Of a stretch of DNA of 64,000 bases, positions 36,308-45,225 are shown piece after piece. Within the stretch, counting starts at the first letter, position 1, and the number at the start of each line of letters is the position of its first letter. The translations under genes and the position numbers were made by a program. Below the pieces are notes generated by a model, which searched no databases, was not told the origin of the DNA, and saw nothing but the letters and a program-made list of their open reading frames with translations. The stretch comes from CAZEHJ01 sp964512485 (GTDB taxonomy: Bacteria > Bacteroidota > Rhodothermia > Rhodothermales > UBA10348): NCBI GenBank assembly GCA_964512485.1, contig CAZEHJ010000007.1, positions 7,134-71,133 of the forward strand, in the 5' to 3' direction.

Positions 36308-37765
36308 TCAATCGACCCAGACGCCTCCAAGGGCCCGATAAAGTGTGAGTTTGGCCAGAGCCCCGGAGCGGGTGGCTGTAGAAATTGAGCCCTGTGTCCG
36401 TAGTTCATTCAGTCGCGCGTCAATGAGAGAGACATAGTCGCCCACTCCCCGCTCGTAACGATCCCGCATCGTCTCATATGAGGCAGACGCGCTGGCATTC
36501 GAAGATGTCATGGCTTCCATCTTCTGATGTTCAGCATCGAACATCGAGAGCGACGAAGAAACTTCCTGAAATCCGGTCAAAACGGCTTTTTCGTAGGCTG
36601 CCGCGGCTTGTTCGTATTGAGCCCAGGCCATTTTGACAGCGGCACGCCGGGCACCTGCTGCAAAGACAGGGGCTGTCAATGATCCTCCGAACAGCCAGAA
36701 TCGCTGCGAGGTCTCAACAAGGGCTCCCAGGTCTGAACTCTGCCTACCCCCTGACGCCGTCAGGGAAAACGAGGGGAATTGCTCGGCCCGCCTTACTCCG
36801 ATTGCCTGTCGGGCAGACTCGAGTCGGGCTGCGGCCGCTATCACATCCGGGCGCGAAAGCACAAGTTCTGACGGCAACTCATCCGGAAGCGGGGCTGCGT
36901 ATGAGACGGGAGCATCCGACACGCCCACAAGCTCTCTAGTCTGTGATGGAATGGTACCCAACAGGACTCCCAGCCGTGCATATGCTCCGACTAAAGCAGC
37001 ATCCACGGATGGCCTCGCCGCCCGGGCTTCGTCGGAAGTCTGTTGAATGGAATACCATTCAAACGAAGACACCAGACCTCGACGATATCGGTCCTCTGTG
37101 ATTTCGAGACGTTCTTTGAGCAATCCGACCTGCTCCTCCGTCAGCCGGACCTGCTGCTGCAGATCGCGAATTTCGAAATACGTAGAGATGACCTCTGACA
37201 TCACTCCCATTCGCGCGGCAACGTAGTCAGCTTCGGTGGCAATGAGTTGACTCAGCGCCGCCCGCGAACTGGCTCGTGCCTTGCCCCAGAAATCGAGTTC
37301 GTAGGACATGCCCAACGAGGCGGAGTAGGTAGTGACATCGAATCGGTCCGGAAACCCGGGAATCGATGATGAAAATTGTCCCGTAGCGCCCAGATTTGTC
37401 GGTGTGTTTTGCCGGTTTCCGTCAGCATTCAGTTGGACACCGGGAAACTGGGCCGAACGGGTCGCGCGATGACTTTGTTGGACTTCCATAACGCGAGCCG
37501 CTGCAATTCTGAGGTCCAGATTGGCAACAAGTGCGGAGTCCAGCAGAGCGGAAAGAACTGGGTCTTCCCACATGTCCCACCACGCCGATGAATCCGCTTC
37601 TTTTACAGCGGTAAACACGTGAGTATCGGCCTCTACAAATGACTCGGGCAGCCGCGAGGCAACATCAGACTGAATCATTTGTGGAGCCATCGTGCACGCG
37701 GAAAATGACACGGAGACTGCCAACGTGAATGCGGCTGCCCGAATTGATCTAAGTGGATATTCCAT
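36308..37765 (-). CDS. TolC-like outer-membrane efflux lipoprotein (NodT/OprM family)
   Basis: A 485-residue outer-membrane factor. The start at 37765 gives the signal peptide MEYPLRSIRAAAFTLAV ending in lipobox SFSAC (Cys 24), so it is a lipoprotein like OprM. The ORF extends upstream to 37825 without a signal. It holds the internal repeat of the family (alternating long helices and two-strand beta segments), with marks such as WDMWEDPVLSALLDSAL, SYELDFWGKARASSRAAL and ERGVGDYVSLIDARLNELR. The start overlaps the end of tetR by 17 bases. Confidence 0.92.
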   Translation of the reverse strand: MEYPLRSIRAAAFTLAVSVSFSACTMAPQMIQSDVASRLPESFVEADTHVFTAVKEADSSAWWDMWEDPVLSALLDSALVANLDLRIAAARVMEVQQSHRATRSAQFPGVQLNADGNRQNTPTNLGATGQFSSSIPGFPDRFDVTTYSASLGMSYELDFWGKARASSRAALSQLIATEADYVAARMGVMSEVISTYFEIRDLQQQVRLTEEQVGLLKERLEITEDRYRRGLVSSFEWYSIQQTSDEARAARPSVDAALVGAYARLGVLLGTIPSQTRELVGVSDAPVSYAAPLPDELPSELVLSRPDVIAAAARLESARQAIGVRRAEQFPSFSLTASGGRQSSDLGALVETSQRFWLFGGSLTAPVFAAGARRAAVKMAWAQYEQAAAAYEKAVLTGFQEVSSSLSMFDAEHQKMEAMTSSNASASASYETMRDRYERGVGDYVSLIDARLNELRTQGSISTATRSGALAKLTLYRALGGVWVD

Positions 37766-38375
37766 TGTAGAGTACATCAAATACGTGTTGCTTTCGCTCT
37801 TCGAGTGACAATTCAGGATCCTCAACGAGAGCCGGGCTCAGGGAGGAAAAAGAGGGCATTCCGATGAAATACATGACGGTCATTCCAAGGATGGAAATCA
37901 TGAGTTGGATCGGGTTCATAGGCCGGATTTCTCCGGTGTCAACGGCAGACTGAATGCGTTCCATGACCTTCAGAGGCCCAGCAACACTTGAATCCACCAT
38001 CCTCTTTTTCAATAATTCGGTGGCTACGGGGGCGCCGTTGAGATTCTCATGCAGCCACAGTCTGTAAACCTCCGGATGCTCGGCGTGCTCGGTCAGATAC
38101 ACGTCGATCATACTCTTAAGGGTTTCCCGAAACGCTTGTTTTCGATTCATCACCTCATCCATCGCAGAGAAAAAGTGATCCAAGACATGTTCAAAGACCG
38201 ATGCGTACAGCAAGTCTTTGCTCCGAAAGTAGTAGTGCAACATGGCCTTGTTGATGCCAGCTTCGTCGGCAATCTCCTGCATGCGCGCGCCATCCTTCCC
38301 CTTGTGCGCGAAAACACGCAACGCAGCTTCGAAAACTGCCAGCTCGGTCTCGTTTGTTGCAGCAAAAGTGGCCAT
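37749..38375 (-). CDS. TetR-family transcriptional regulator of the efflux operon
   Basis: A 208-residue regulator. The helix-turn-helix is at about residues 25-45 (MQEIADEAGINKAMLHYYFRSK), with the typical TetR continuation DLLYASVFEHVLDHFF. The C-terminal ligand domain is divergent, as usual. I chose ATG 38375 (MATFAATNETELAVFEAALR), eight codons inside the open frame. It is the first gene of the operon and overlaps the tolC-like gene, so regulator and pump are co-expressed and probably autoregulated through the palindromes just upstream. Confidence 0.9.
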   Translation of the reverse strand: MATFAATNETELAVFEAALRVFAHKGKDGARMQEIADEAGINKAMLHYYFRSKDLLYASVFEHVLDHFFSAMDEVMNRKQAFRETLKSMIDVYLTEHAEHPEVYRLWLHENLNGAPVATELLKKRMVDSSVAGPLKVMERIQSAVDTGEIRPMNPIQLMISILGMTVMYFIGMPSFSSLSPALVEDPELSLEERKQHVFDVLYNGIST

Positions 38376-38401
38376 GGATATCGGGTATATTGGACCCACT
38401 T

Positions 38402-38438
38402 ACCACATGGTTTAACTATTTGTTTCAACCATTTGGTT
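38402..38438. promoter_or_regulatory. Paired palindromic operators upstream of tetR
   Basis: AACCATTTGGTT (38427-38438) is a perfect palindrome, and ACCACATGGT (38402-38411) repeats the same half-sites (ACCA / TGGT). The centres are 26 bp apart and the nearer one lies 27 bases before the tetR start. This is the usual arrangement of TetR-family autoregulatory operators. Confidence 0.7.
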
Positions 38439-38451
38439 AATTTTGATCAAC

Positions 38452-38479
38452 AAAAAAGACCGTTTCGCTAAAAACGGCC
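38452..38479 (-). terminator. Intrinsic terminator of the ferritin gene
   Basis: On the minus strand GGCCGTTT pairs with AAACGGTC (38479-38472 with 38465-38458, one G-U pair) around a short loop and is followed by UUUUUU (38457-38452). It lies about 40 bases after the ferritin stop and directly before the tetR operator region. Confidence 0.75.
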
Positions 38480-38515
38480 TCTATTGCCCTTATTTGACCG
38501 TTTCAGGTCTGGTAA

Positions 38516-39019
38516 TTATTCCTCGGCTGCTTCAGGTGCTCGCAATCCCAACTCCCGATCTACGAGAAACAGTCCCTGTCCTGACGATCCGGCCAGACGC
38601 AAGCTGTCGATAATGGCTTCCGCATTTTCCTCCTCCTCTACCTGTTCGTCGATGAACCAGTGAAGCAGGGTCTGAAGGGCATAGTCTTTCTCTTCCACAG
38701 CGACTTCGTACAGCTCGTGAATGAGTTTGGTCACATGACGCTCGTGCTCGAGAACCTGCTCAAAAGCGTCGAGAGCGGTCTCGAACTTCACTTCTGGTGC
38801 GTCGAGCTTATAAAGAACGGGAGTTTCGCCGCGGCGAATGAGGTGATCAAACAACTTCATGGCGTGATCAGTCTCTTCCTGCCACTGGATTCGCATCCAG
38901 TTGGCCGCTCCGCTCATTTTCATGTCTTCAAATCGGGCGGACATGGCCAGATACAGATATGCTGACTGATATTCTTCCTGTATCTGTACGTTGACTGCGT
39001 CGAGTGTCCTCTGATTCAT
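38516..39019 (-). CDS. ftnA: Ferritin (bacterial Ftn type)
   Basis: A 24-mer iron-storage protein that oxidises Fe2+ and stores it as a mineral. The 167-residue protein begins MNQRTLDAVNVQIQEEYQSA; an open frame upstream to 39127 has no family match. Ferroxidase ligands are visible: E in QEEYQSAYLYL, the EETDHAMKLFDHL pair and the later FETALDAFEQVLEHE and FIDEQVEEEENA blocks. It is monocistronic, with its own terminator. Confidence 0.93.
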   Translation of the reverse strand: MNQRTLDAVNVQIQEEYQSAYLYLAMSARFEDMKMSGAANWMRIQWQEETDHAMKLFDHLIRRGETPVLYKLDAPEVKFETALDAFEQVLEHERHVTKLIHELYEVAVEEKDYALQTLLHWFIDEQVEEEENAEAIIDSLRLAGSSGQGLFLVDRELGLRAPEAAEE

Positions 39020-39243
39020 GTTTCGGTGGGTGTTGTGAAGGATTTGCGGGCCGGCGATGAAACGCTTGAACGCATGATCTGTTTTTTTGTCGCTTACGTT
39101 TCGCTCAGATCGAACAAAATAAACCATGTGATGGTATTACGCTCTCCGGCCACGAAACCAATCCCAGAAATCTCCGCGCCCGAACAACGTTACGATCCAA
39201 TATTCCGCGGACGAATTCCGGGCTGTGACCAGCCCTTTAACAA

Positions 39244-40806
39244 ATGGCAAGCACCTCGCGCATTTTGTGGGCCGACGATGAAATTGATCTGTTGCGACCA
39301 CACATCCTATTTCTCGAATCCAGAGGATTTGAAGTAACCAGCGTCACGAACGGTAAGGACGCGATCGAACAGGTCCGGGAAGGTCTCTGCGATCTCGTTT
39401 TACTGGACGAGCAGATGCCGGGCATGGGCGGTCTCGAAGCCCTCAACGAAATCAAGGAGCTGGCAAACGACCTCCCGGTCGTGATGATCACCAAGAGTGA
39501 GGAAGAGCGGATTATGGAGGAGGCGCTGGGCGGAAAAATCAGCGACTATCTGACCAAACCCGTCAATCCCAGCCAGGTACTCCTCACATGCAAACGTATC
39601 CTGGATGGTCGCCGAATCGAAAGCGAAGCGGCGTCCCAGAATTACCTGCAATCGTTCGGCGAGATCACGAGTGCCCTCATGAATCCTCTGGATCACGCCG
39701 ACTGGGTCTCGCTGTATCAACGGCTCATCAAATACGATCTGGAGCTGGATGCAGACGAGGGCGTGCGCCAGGTTCTCGATGATCAGTACCAGGAGGCAAA
39801 CCGCTCGTTTTCACGCTATGTGGAAGGATCGTACAAGGATTGGATTTCAGCAACAGACTCTGCACCAGACGAAGATCGGCCAGCCCTTTCTCACGAAGTG
39901 ATCCCAAAATGGGTCATTCCGGAAATGGACAAGAACAGGCCGGTCATCTTTTTCGTCATCGACTGCATGCGATACGATCAGTGGCTTGAGTTCGAAAAGC
40001 TTCTTGCGCCGCTGTTTACGATGCAAAAGGATTATCACTATTCCATTCTGCCTACCGCTACGCCGTATTCGCGCAACAGCATATTCTCCGGACTGCTTCC
40101 GGTCGATATAGCACGCGACTATCCGAGAATCTGGTCGGCAGGTGAAGATGATGAACACAGCCGGAATCGAAACGAGGAGCAGTTCCTGAATGACCAGCTC
40201 AAACGGAGGCACATCAAGGCTCGGGTGCGCTACGACAAACTGATCGGCACCAAGGATGGACCTGAATTCCAATCATCGGTTCATGATCTGCTACAGAGCG
40301 ACCTGAGTGCCGTCGTTGTAAACTTCGTCGACATCCTGGCGCACAGTCGCTCAGACTCGGCAGTATTGAAGGAAATTGCCCCGGACGAACGTGCCTACCG
40401 GGCTCTCACCAGAACCTGGTTCGAACATTCCTGGCTGTATTCGGCTTTCCAGCAACTGGCCGAGACCGATTGTACGATTGTCATCACCACTGACCACGGG
40501 GCCATTCGCAGTCTGCATGGGACGAAGGTCGTGGGAGATCGTGAAACGTCAACAGCATTGCGCTACAAGTATGGGCGCAATCTGAAGTGCGACAGTCGGC
40601 ACGCCGTTTTTGTGAAACACCCGGAAGATTTTGGATTGCCGAGTGATAATCGAAATACCAATTTCATTATCGCGAAAGAAGACTATTACTTCGTCTACCC
40701 GACCAACTACCACCACTACCTCAACAAGTATCGTGACACGATGCAGCATGGTGGGGTGTCCATGGAAGAAATGATTCTTCCCGTGATTACAATGCGACCC
40801 AAGTAA
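39244..40806 (+). CDS. porX: PorX-type response regulator with PglZ domain (T9SS regulator)
   Basis: A 520-residue protein. The receiver domain (1-120) has phospho-acceptor D55 in LVLLDEQMPG, acidic pair D11/D12 and the YLTKP lysine. A helical linker follows (about 125-215), then a PglZ/alkaline-phosphatase-fold domain with VIDCMRYDQW (metal Asp), the nucleophile region TATPYSRNSIFSG and TTDHG. This is the architecture of PorX, which controls type IX secretion in Bacteroidota and has phosphodiesterase activity in studied cases. It is the first gene of an operon with tsaE and folC, rather than with the PorY kinase. Confidence 0.93.
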   Translation: MASTSRILWADDEIDLLRPHILFLESRGFEVTSVTNGKDAIEQVREGLCDLVLLDEQMPGMGGLEALNEIKELANDLPVVMITKSEEERIMEEALGGKISDYLTKPVNPSQVLLTCKRILDGRRIESEAASQNYLQSFGEITSALMNPLDHADWVSLYQRLIKYDLELDADEGVRQVLDDQYQEANRSFSRYVEGSYKDWISATDSAPDEDRPALSHEVIPKWVIPEMDKNRPVIFFVIDCMRYDQWLEFEKLLAPLFTMQKDYHYSILPTATPYSRNSIFSGLLPVDIARDYPRIWSAGEDDEHSRNRNEEQFLNDQLKRRHIKARVRYDKLIGTKDGPEFQSSVHDLLQSDLSAVVVNFVDILAHSRSDSAVLKEIAPDERAYRALTRTWFEHSWLYSAFQQLAETDCTIVITTDHGAIRSLHGTKVVGDRETSTALRYKYGRNLKCDSRHAVFVKHPEDFGLPSDNRNTNFIIAKEDYYFVYPTNYHHYLNKYRDTMQHGGVSMEEMILPVITMRPK

Positions 40807-40829
40807 ATCGGAGCGCTGGACATCTGGAC

Positions 40830-41419
40830 ATGGAATCATTTTCTCATATCAGCTCTTCCGAGGCAGAGACACAGAAGATCGGCAGGGACTTCGGGCAGTA
40901 TCTCGAGCGTGGAATGGTGGTAGCCCTGGTAGGAGATCTGGGGGCCGGTAAGACTCAGTTCGTGAAAGGCGTCGCCTCTTCAAAAGACGTCGATCCTGAC
41001 ATGGTTTCGAGCCCGACCTTCACGATTGCGCACGAGTACGATGGATCGCTTCCCATCCACCACCTGGATTTGTACCGTCTCGATGGAGTCGACGAGGTTC
41101 GTCGCTCTGGCGTACACGACTATCTGGGGGGAGATGGCATCTGTCTTGTCGAATGGCCCGAGCGAGCCGAATCGCTGCTTCCTGACCACACGATTCTGGT
41201 GCNNNNNNNNNNNNNNNNNNNNNNNNNNNNNNNNNNNNNNNNNNNNNNNNNNNNNNNNNNNNNNNNNNNNNNNNNNNNNNNNNNNNNNNNNNNNNNNNNN
41301 NNGTCGAATGGCCCGAGCGAGCCGAATCGCTGCTTCCTGACCACACGATTCTGGTGCGTCTTCAGCATCTGGGCGGCGACCGGCGACAAATTGATTGCTA
41401 TCCTCCTGAACAGAAGTGA
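40830..41419 (+). CDS. tsaE: tRNA threonylcarbamoyladenosine biosynthesis ATPase TsaE (interrupted by an assembly gap)
   Basis: The P-loop ATPase that recycles the TsaD-TsaB complex making t6A37 in tRNA. It has GDLGAGKTQF (Walker A at about 35-42), SSPTFTIAHEYDG, HHLDLYRLDGVDEVRRSGV and CLVEWPERAE. As assembled, 100 N and a 55-base duplicate break the frame. If these 155 bases are removed, codon 125 becomes CGT and translation continues LVRLQHLGGDRRQIDCYPPEQK to a TGA at 41417-41419, giving 144 residues, the usual size. That TGA overlaps the GTG start of folC (41416). I therefore read it as an intact gene. Confidence 0.9.
41203..41302. other. Scaffold gap 2 (100 N) flanked by a 55-base duplicate, inside tsaE
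   Basis: Bases 41148-41202 are repeated exactly at 41303-41357. Collapsing the duplicate and the N run restores the tsaE frame, which is good internal evidence that the gap is an artefact and no sequence is missing. Confidence 0.92.
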
Positions 41420-42723
41420 CTCCGTCACTCGCATATCTGCTCGAGCTGCCCCGCTACGCCACCTCCGGAAGTTCTGCGATCAAGCCGGGACTCGATCGAA
41501 TTGAACGCCTACTTGCGGGCCTTTCAAATCCGGAACGAACATTCCAGTCTGTATTGGTGGCAGGGACGAATGGAAAAGGATCAGTAGCCTCGATGGTTTC
41601 TGCCAGTCTGACGGCAGCGGGGATGCGAACGGGGCTTCACACTTCGCCCCACCTGCTTCATGTCGGTGAGCGCATGAGGATCGACGGTCAGCCTGTGGAT
41701 GAAGACTGGCTTTCGGACACACTTCGTCTTCACGCGGCGCTCTTTCAAGAGGTGTCTCCGAGTTTTTTCGAAGCGGTGTTCGCCCTTTCCTGCCTCTACT
41801 TTTCAGAGAAGGAAGTGGATATGGCCGTCGTCGAAGTGGGCCTTGGAGGGCGACTCGATGCCAGCAACATCCTGTCTGCCGAAGTTTCAGTCATCACCTC
41901 GATTGCTCTTGATCACACGGATATTCTGGGAGGATCGCTCAGCGAAATCGCCCGAGAAAAAGCTGGCATTGTCAAAGAGGGTCGACCGGTTGTCTGTGGA
42001 GCGCTGGATCGGGATTCTCTGAGGGTAATCACAGACATAGCAGCGTCGCGAGAAGCGCCGTTGCACGACGCCTCCAAACAGGTCAGGGTACAGACAGACG
42101 CGTCCGGCAGGACTTCCCTTCGCTCCGACATGAATGATCTGGCTTCTCTGCGGCTCGATCTCGTCGGTGACCACCAGCGGGCAAACAGCGCTGTGGCTTT
42201 GCGCACGCTCGAGCTTGTAGCGCCTGATCTCACACCAGATTCCATTCGGGTTGGATTGGAATCAACCTCCCGCCTCAGTGGAATCCGTGGACGCGCCGAT
42301 ATCATCGCACGAGACCCGCTTATCATGGTGGATGTGGCGCACAATGTCGAGGCGATTGAGTCGGCGCTGCGAACCTTTTTCGCCGAACGAGCGAGATACA
42401 ATGCGGGCGGTATAGACAAAAGCGAGACTGTCGATGTGATTTTGGGGCTTCTGGCGGACAAGGACGTGGAGGAAATTGCGACGGTGCTGGTCCGCTACCC
42501 TGTGAGAGTACTACCGGTGGAAATCGACGTTGAGCGGGGCCTTGATGCCAGTTCTCTTGCAGATATTTTGAGAGGAAAGGGTGTTTCAGTACTAGAAAAC
42601 CCTGGTTCTGCCTGGAAAGCCGTATCGGCTGCAAGAAAATCAGAGACCGACTGCATCGTATTGGGTTCTCATCACGTAGCAGCAGAGATACTGCGTCTTT
42701 CGACGGGTCAATCCGCTCATTGA
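41416..42723 (+). CDS. folC: Folylpolyglutamate synthase / dihydrofolate synthase
   Basis: It adds glutamate to dihydropteroate and extends folate polyglutamate tails. The 435-residue protein has the P-loop GTNGKGSV (50-57), HTSPHL, the omega-loop and EVGLGGRLDASN, SIALDHTDILG, the KAGIVK carbamylated-lysine motif and DVAHN at the C-terminal domain start. Start GTG 41416 overlaps the tsaE stop by four bases, which supports coupled translation. The extra C-terminal residues after about 420 are unremarkable. Confidence 0.94.
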   Translation: MTPSLAYLLELPRYATSGSSAIKPGLDRIERLLAGLSNPERTFQSVLVAGTNGKGSVASMVSASLTAAGMRTGLHTSPHLLHVGERMRIDGQPVDEDWLSDTLRLHAALFQEVSPSFFEAVFALSCLYFSEKEVDMAVVEVGLGGRLDASNILSAEVSVITSIALDHTDILGGSLSEIAREKAGIVKEGRPVVCGALDRDSLRVITDIAASREAPLHDASKQVRVQTDASGRTSLRSDMNDLASLRLDLVGDHQRANSAVALRTLELVAPDLTPDSIRVGLESTSRLSGIRGRADIIARDPLIMVDVAHNVEAIESALRTFFAERARYNAGGIDKSETVDVILGLLADKDVEEIATVLVRYPVRVLPVEIDVERGLDASSLADILRGKGVSVLENPGSAWKAVSAARKSETDCIVLGSHHVAAEILRLSTGQSAH

Positions 42724-43113
42724 AGCTGGTGCTTGCCTGATATTCTGGAACGATTGCTTCATGTAATATTCCATTCCCAGGACGAACCAAGCTTGTTTTT
42801 CGGTGTTTATGGCCTATCTTGAGCGTAATAGCGCTGTCCGCACAGGTTTAACTCAGCTTTTACTACGTGCAGGTGCTTCGCCGACCCAACTCCTTTCCGG
42901 GATCCGGCACCTTGATTTCAGTGGTAGATTTCAGTGGTCCAGATTTCATCCGGCCGCTTTTCTCAACCTCTTTCCAACAATCCTTTCCAGTCGAAGAGAA
43001 TTCGATTCAACGTCGGGCACGACCCGTGCGAATCCCATCCGGTTCGAGCAACCTCGAATCCGCCGACAAGCGCTCACTTCCTGAGCCCTATTTCGAATCC
43101 CCAATATTGATAC
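42724..43113 (+). promoter_or_regulatory. 390-bp non-coding leader before rho
   Basis: No convincing gene is present. The stretch includes a short duplication GATTTCAGTGGT (about 42913-42937) and AT-rich promoter-like sequence around 42760-42830. A long untranslated leader is usual for rho, which is often autoregulated by attenuation, but I cannot identify a specific structure. Confidence 0.35.
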
Positions 43114-45135
43114 ATGAAAATTGCAGACCTTCAGGACAAAAAGCTTCCTGAACTCAAAGACATCGCAAAGAACCTCAACCTTTCGGGGTTTTCCGCGATG
43201 CGTAAACAGGATCTCATTTATCTGATCCTCGAAGCCAAGGCAGAAGCTGCTTCTGGCAACAATCGCCGCCGTTCCTCTGACGATGATCGAGGTGATCGTC
43301 GCGGAGGATCAGCCTCAGGAGACCGGGATTCTGGCTCAGACAGAAATGACCGCCGGGATAATGGCCGAGGTGGACGCGACCGCAATCAAAGCGGAGATCG
43401 CGACCAGAAACGCCGCGGCGATGATCGCCGATCCGAGTCCAGAAAATCCGATTCCGACAAGAAGTCGAATTCGGACTCTGGTGACCGTCGTCGGGATGAC
43501 GACCGGGGCGGACGTGATGACCGAGGAGGGCGTGATGACCGAGGCGGGCGTGATGAACGAGGTCGTGGACGCGACCGCGACGATCGTGGGCGTGATGATC
43601 GGGGTCGCGACGACCGCGGCCGAGGACGAGATCGTGACGATCGGGGTCGGGAAGACCGTAATCGTGATGATCGCGGGCGGGAAGATCGTGGGCGCGGACG
43701 AGGACGTGGGCGTGACGATCGCAATCGTGATGACCGCAATCGTGACGACCGAGGGCGTGATGACCGTGGAGGAAGACGAGGAAACCGCGACGACAGCGGT
43801 CGCGGACGCTCCGACGGTAATAAAGAACGCGACGATCGCGGAAGAGGACGTGGCCGTGGTCGCGACGACCAGGGTGGCCGCAACAGAGATGAAAAAGGTG
43901 GACGTGGGAACCGAAACCGGAACAGAAACCGCAATCGTGAGGCACGAGAAGAACGCAAACGTCGCGTCTATGAGGATCAGCCTTCTTACATGCAGGACTA
44001 TGATCCGAACAAGACCGAGCTTGAAGGAATGATCCGCAAGGTCGGGGTGCTTCAGATTCTCCCCGATGGATACGGCTTCCTCAGAAGCGCTGAATACAAT
44101 TACCTGCCAAGCCCAGATGATATTTATGTATCACCTTCACAAATCAAGCGTTTTGCGCTGAAAATGGGTGATACCGTCGATGGACAGATTCGACCACCCA
44201 AAGAGGGTGAACGCTTTTTTGCTCTGATTCAGGTGAATTCGATCAATGGTCGACCTCCCGGAGAAATTGACGAACGTCCATCCTTTGATTACCTCACTCC
44301 CTACTACCCGGAAGAGCAGCTCACGCTGCAGACCTTGGGCGGAGAATACTCCACGAGGGTGATGGATCTGTTTTCACCAATTGGCAAAGGACAGCGTGCA
44401 CTGATCGTTGCGCAGCCCAAGACGGGTAAAACCATCCTGCTGCAGAAGATTGCCAATGCGGTCACCACAAATCATCCGGAGTGCCATCTGATCATCCTAC
44501 TCGTGGACGAGCGTCCTGAGGAAGTGACAGATATGCGTCGACATGTGGAAGGCGAAGTTGTCGCGTCAACATTTGATCAGGATCCTGAGAAACATGTTGA
44601 GGTCGCCAATATTGTCCTCCAGAAAGCGAAGCGACTCGTTGAGGCCGGTCAGGATGTCGTCATCCTGCTCGACTCGATCACGCGACTTGCTCGCGCACAC
44701 AACTCCGTCACCCCGACATCAGGCAAGACCCTGTCCGGTGGCATGGAAGCTGGTGCTCTTCGTGGACCGAAGCGATTTTTTGGAGCCGCACGTAACGTGG
44801 AGGAAGGCGGATCGCTGACCATCATTGGAACGGCGCTCATCGACACGGGAAGCCGCATGGACGAGGTGATCTTCGAAGAGTTCAAGGGAACAGGTAACTC
44901 GGAAATCGTGCTGGATCGTGAGCTCGCTGATCGTCGCATCTTCCCGGCCATTCACATTGTGAAGTCTGGAACGCGTCGTGAGGAACTGCTCATTCCGGAG
45001 GCGAAACTGAAGCGTATCTGGATACTCAGAAAAGTCCTTGCAGACATGGAGCCGGTTGCGGCCATGAACTTCCTGCTTGAGAAGATGAGAGGAACGAAGA
45101 AGAACGACGAATTCCTCGTCGTCATGAATTCCTGA
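43114..45135 (+). CDS. rho: Transcription termination factor Rho with a giant Arg/Asp/Gly-rich N-terminal insertion
   Basis: A hexameric RNA helicase that terminates transcription. The order is: Rho_N helical domain (1-48, [20 protein letters not shown]); a low-complexity insertion of about 235 residues (about 50-285) built from [13 protein letters not shown] units; the cold-shock RNA-binding domain ([15 protein letters not shown]); and the ATPase core with Walker A PKTGKT (435-440) and Walker [17 protein letters not shown]. The C-terminal RRIFPAIH and [12 protein letters not shown] are conserved. Total length is 673 against about 420 in E. coli. Insertions here are known in Bacteroidota and Actinobacteria; this one is large and almost purely Arg/Asp/Gly. 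Confidence 0.96.
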   Translation: MKIADLQDKKLPELKDIAKNLNLSGFSAMRKQDLIYLILEAKAEAASGNNRRRSSDDDRGDRRGGSASGDRDSGSDRNDRRDNGRGGRDRNQSGDRDQKRRGDDRRSESRKSDSDKKSNSDSGDRRRDDDRGGRDDRGGRDDRGGRDERGRGRDRDDRGRDDRGRDDRGRGRDRDDRGREDRNRDDRGREDRGRGRGRGRDDRNRDDRNRDDRGRDDRGGRRGNRDDSGRGRSDGNKERDDRGRGRGRGRDDQGGRNRDEKGGRGNRNRNRNRNREAREERKRRVYEDQPSYMQDYDPNKTELEGMIRKVGVLQILPDGYGFLRSAEYNYLPSPDDIYVSPSQIKRFALKMGDTVDGQIRPPKEGERFFALIQVNSINGRPPGEIDERPSFDYLTPYYPEEQLTLQTLGGEYSTRVMDLFSPIGKGQRALIVAQPKTGKTILLQKIANAVTTNHPECHLIILLVDERPEEVTDMRRHVEGEVVASTFDQDPEKHVEVANIVLQKAKRLVEAGQDVVILLDSITRLARAHNSVTPTSGKTLSGGMEAGALRGPKRFFGAARNVEEGGSLTIIGTALIDTGSRMDEVIFEEFKGTGNSEIVLDRELADRRIFPAIHIVKSGTRREELLIPEAKLKRIWILRKVLADMEPVAAMNFLLEKMRGTKKNDEFLVVMNS

Positions 45136-45164
45136 TCCGCTCCATCAGATCGGACTGAAATATG

Positions 45165-45204
45165 AGCGGCGGCGGACCAGAGGGTCCGCCGCCGCTTTCT
45201 TTTT
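45165..45204 (+). terminator. Intrinsic terminator of rho
   Basis: A perfect 14-bp stem AGCGGCGGCGGACC / GGTCCGCCGCCGCT (45165-45178 with 45183-45196), loop AGAG, then TTTCTTTTT. It lies 30 bases after the rho stop. Confidence 0.92.
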
Positions 45205-45225
45205 GAATGCCCCTGTTGTTTCCCG

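Noticed and set aside
41303..41504. Frameshifted C-terminus of TsaE
   Set aside because: The shift disappears when the assembly duplicate and N run are removed; the restored protein has a normal length and stop.
43214..44032. Long open frames on the other frame and on the minus strand across the rho insertion
   Set aside because: They are by-products of the repetitive Arg/Asp codons (CGN, GAY); their products are low-complexity and resemble no protein.
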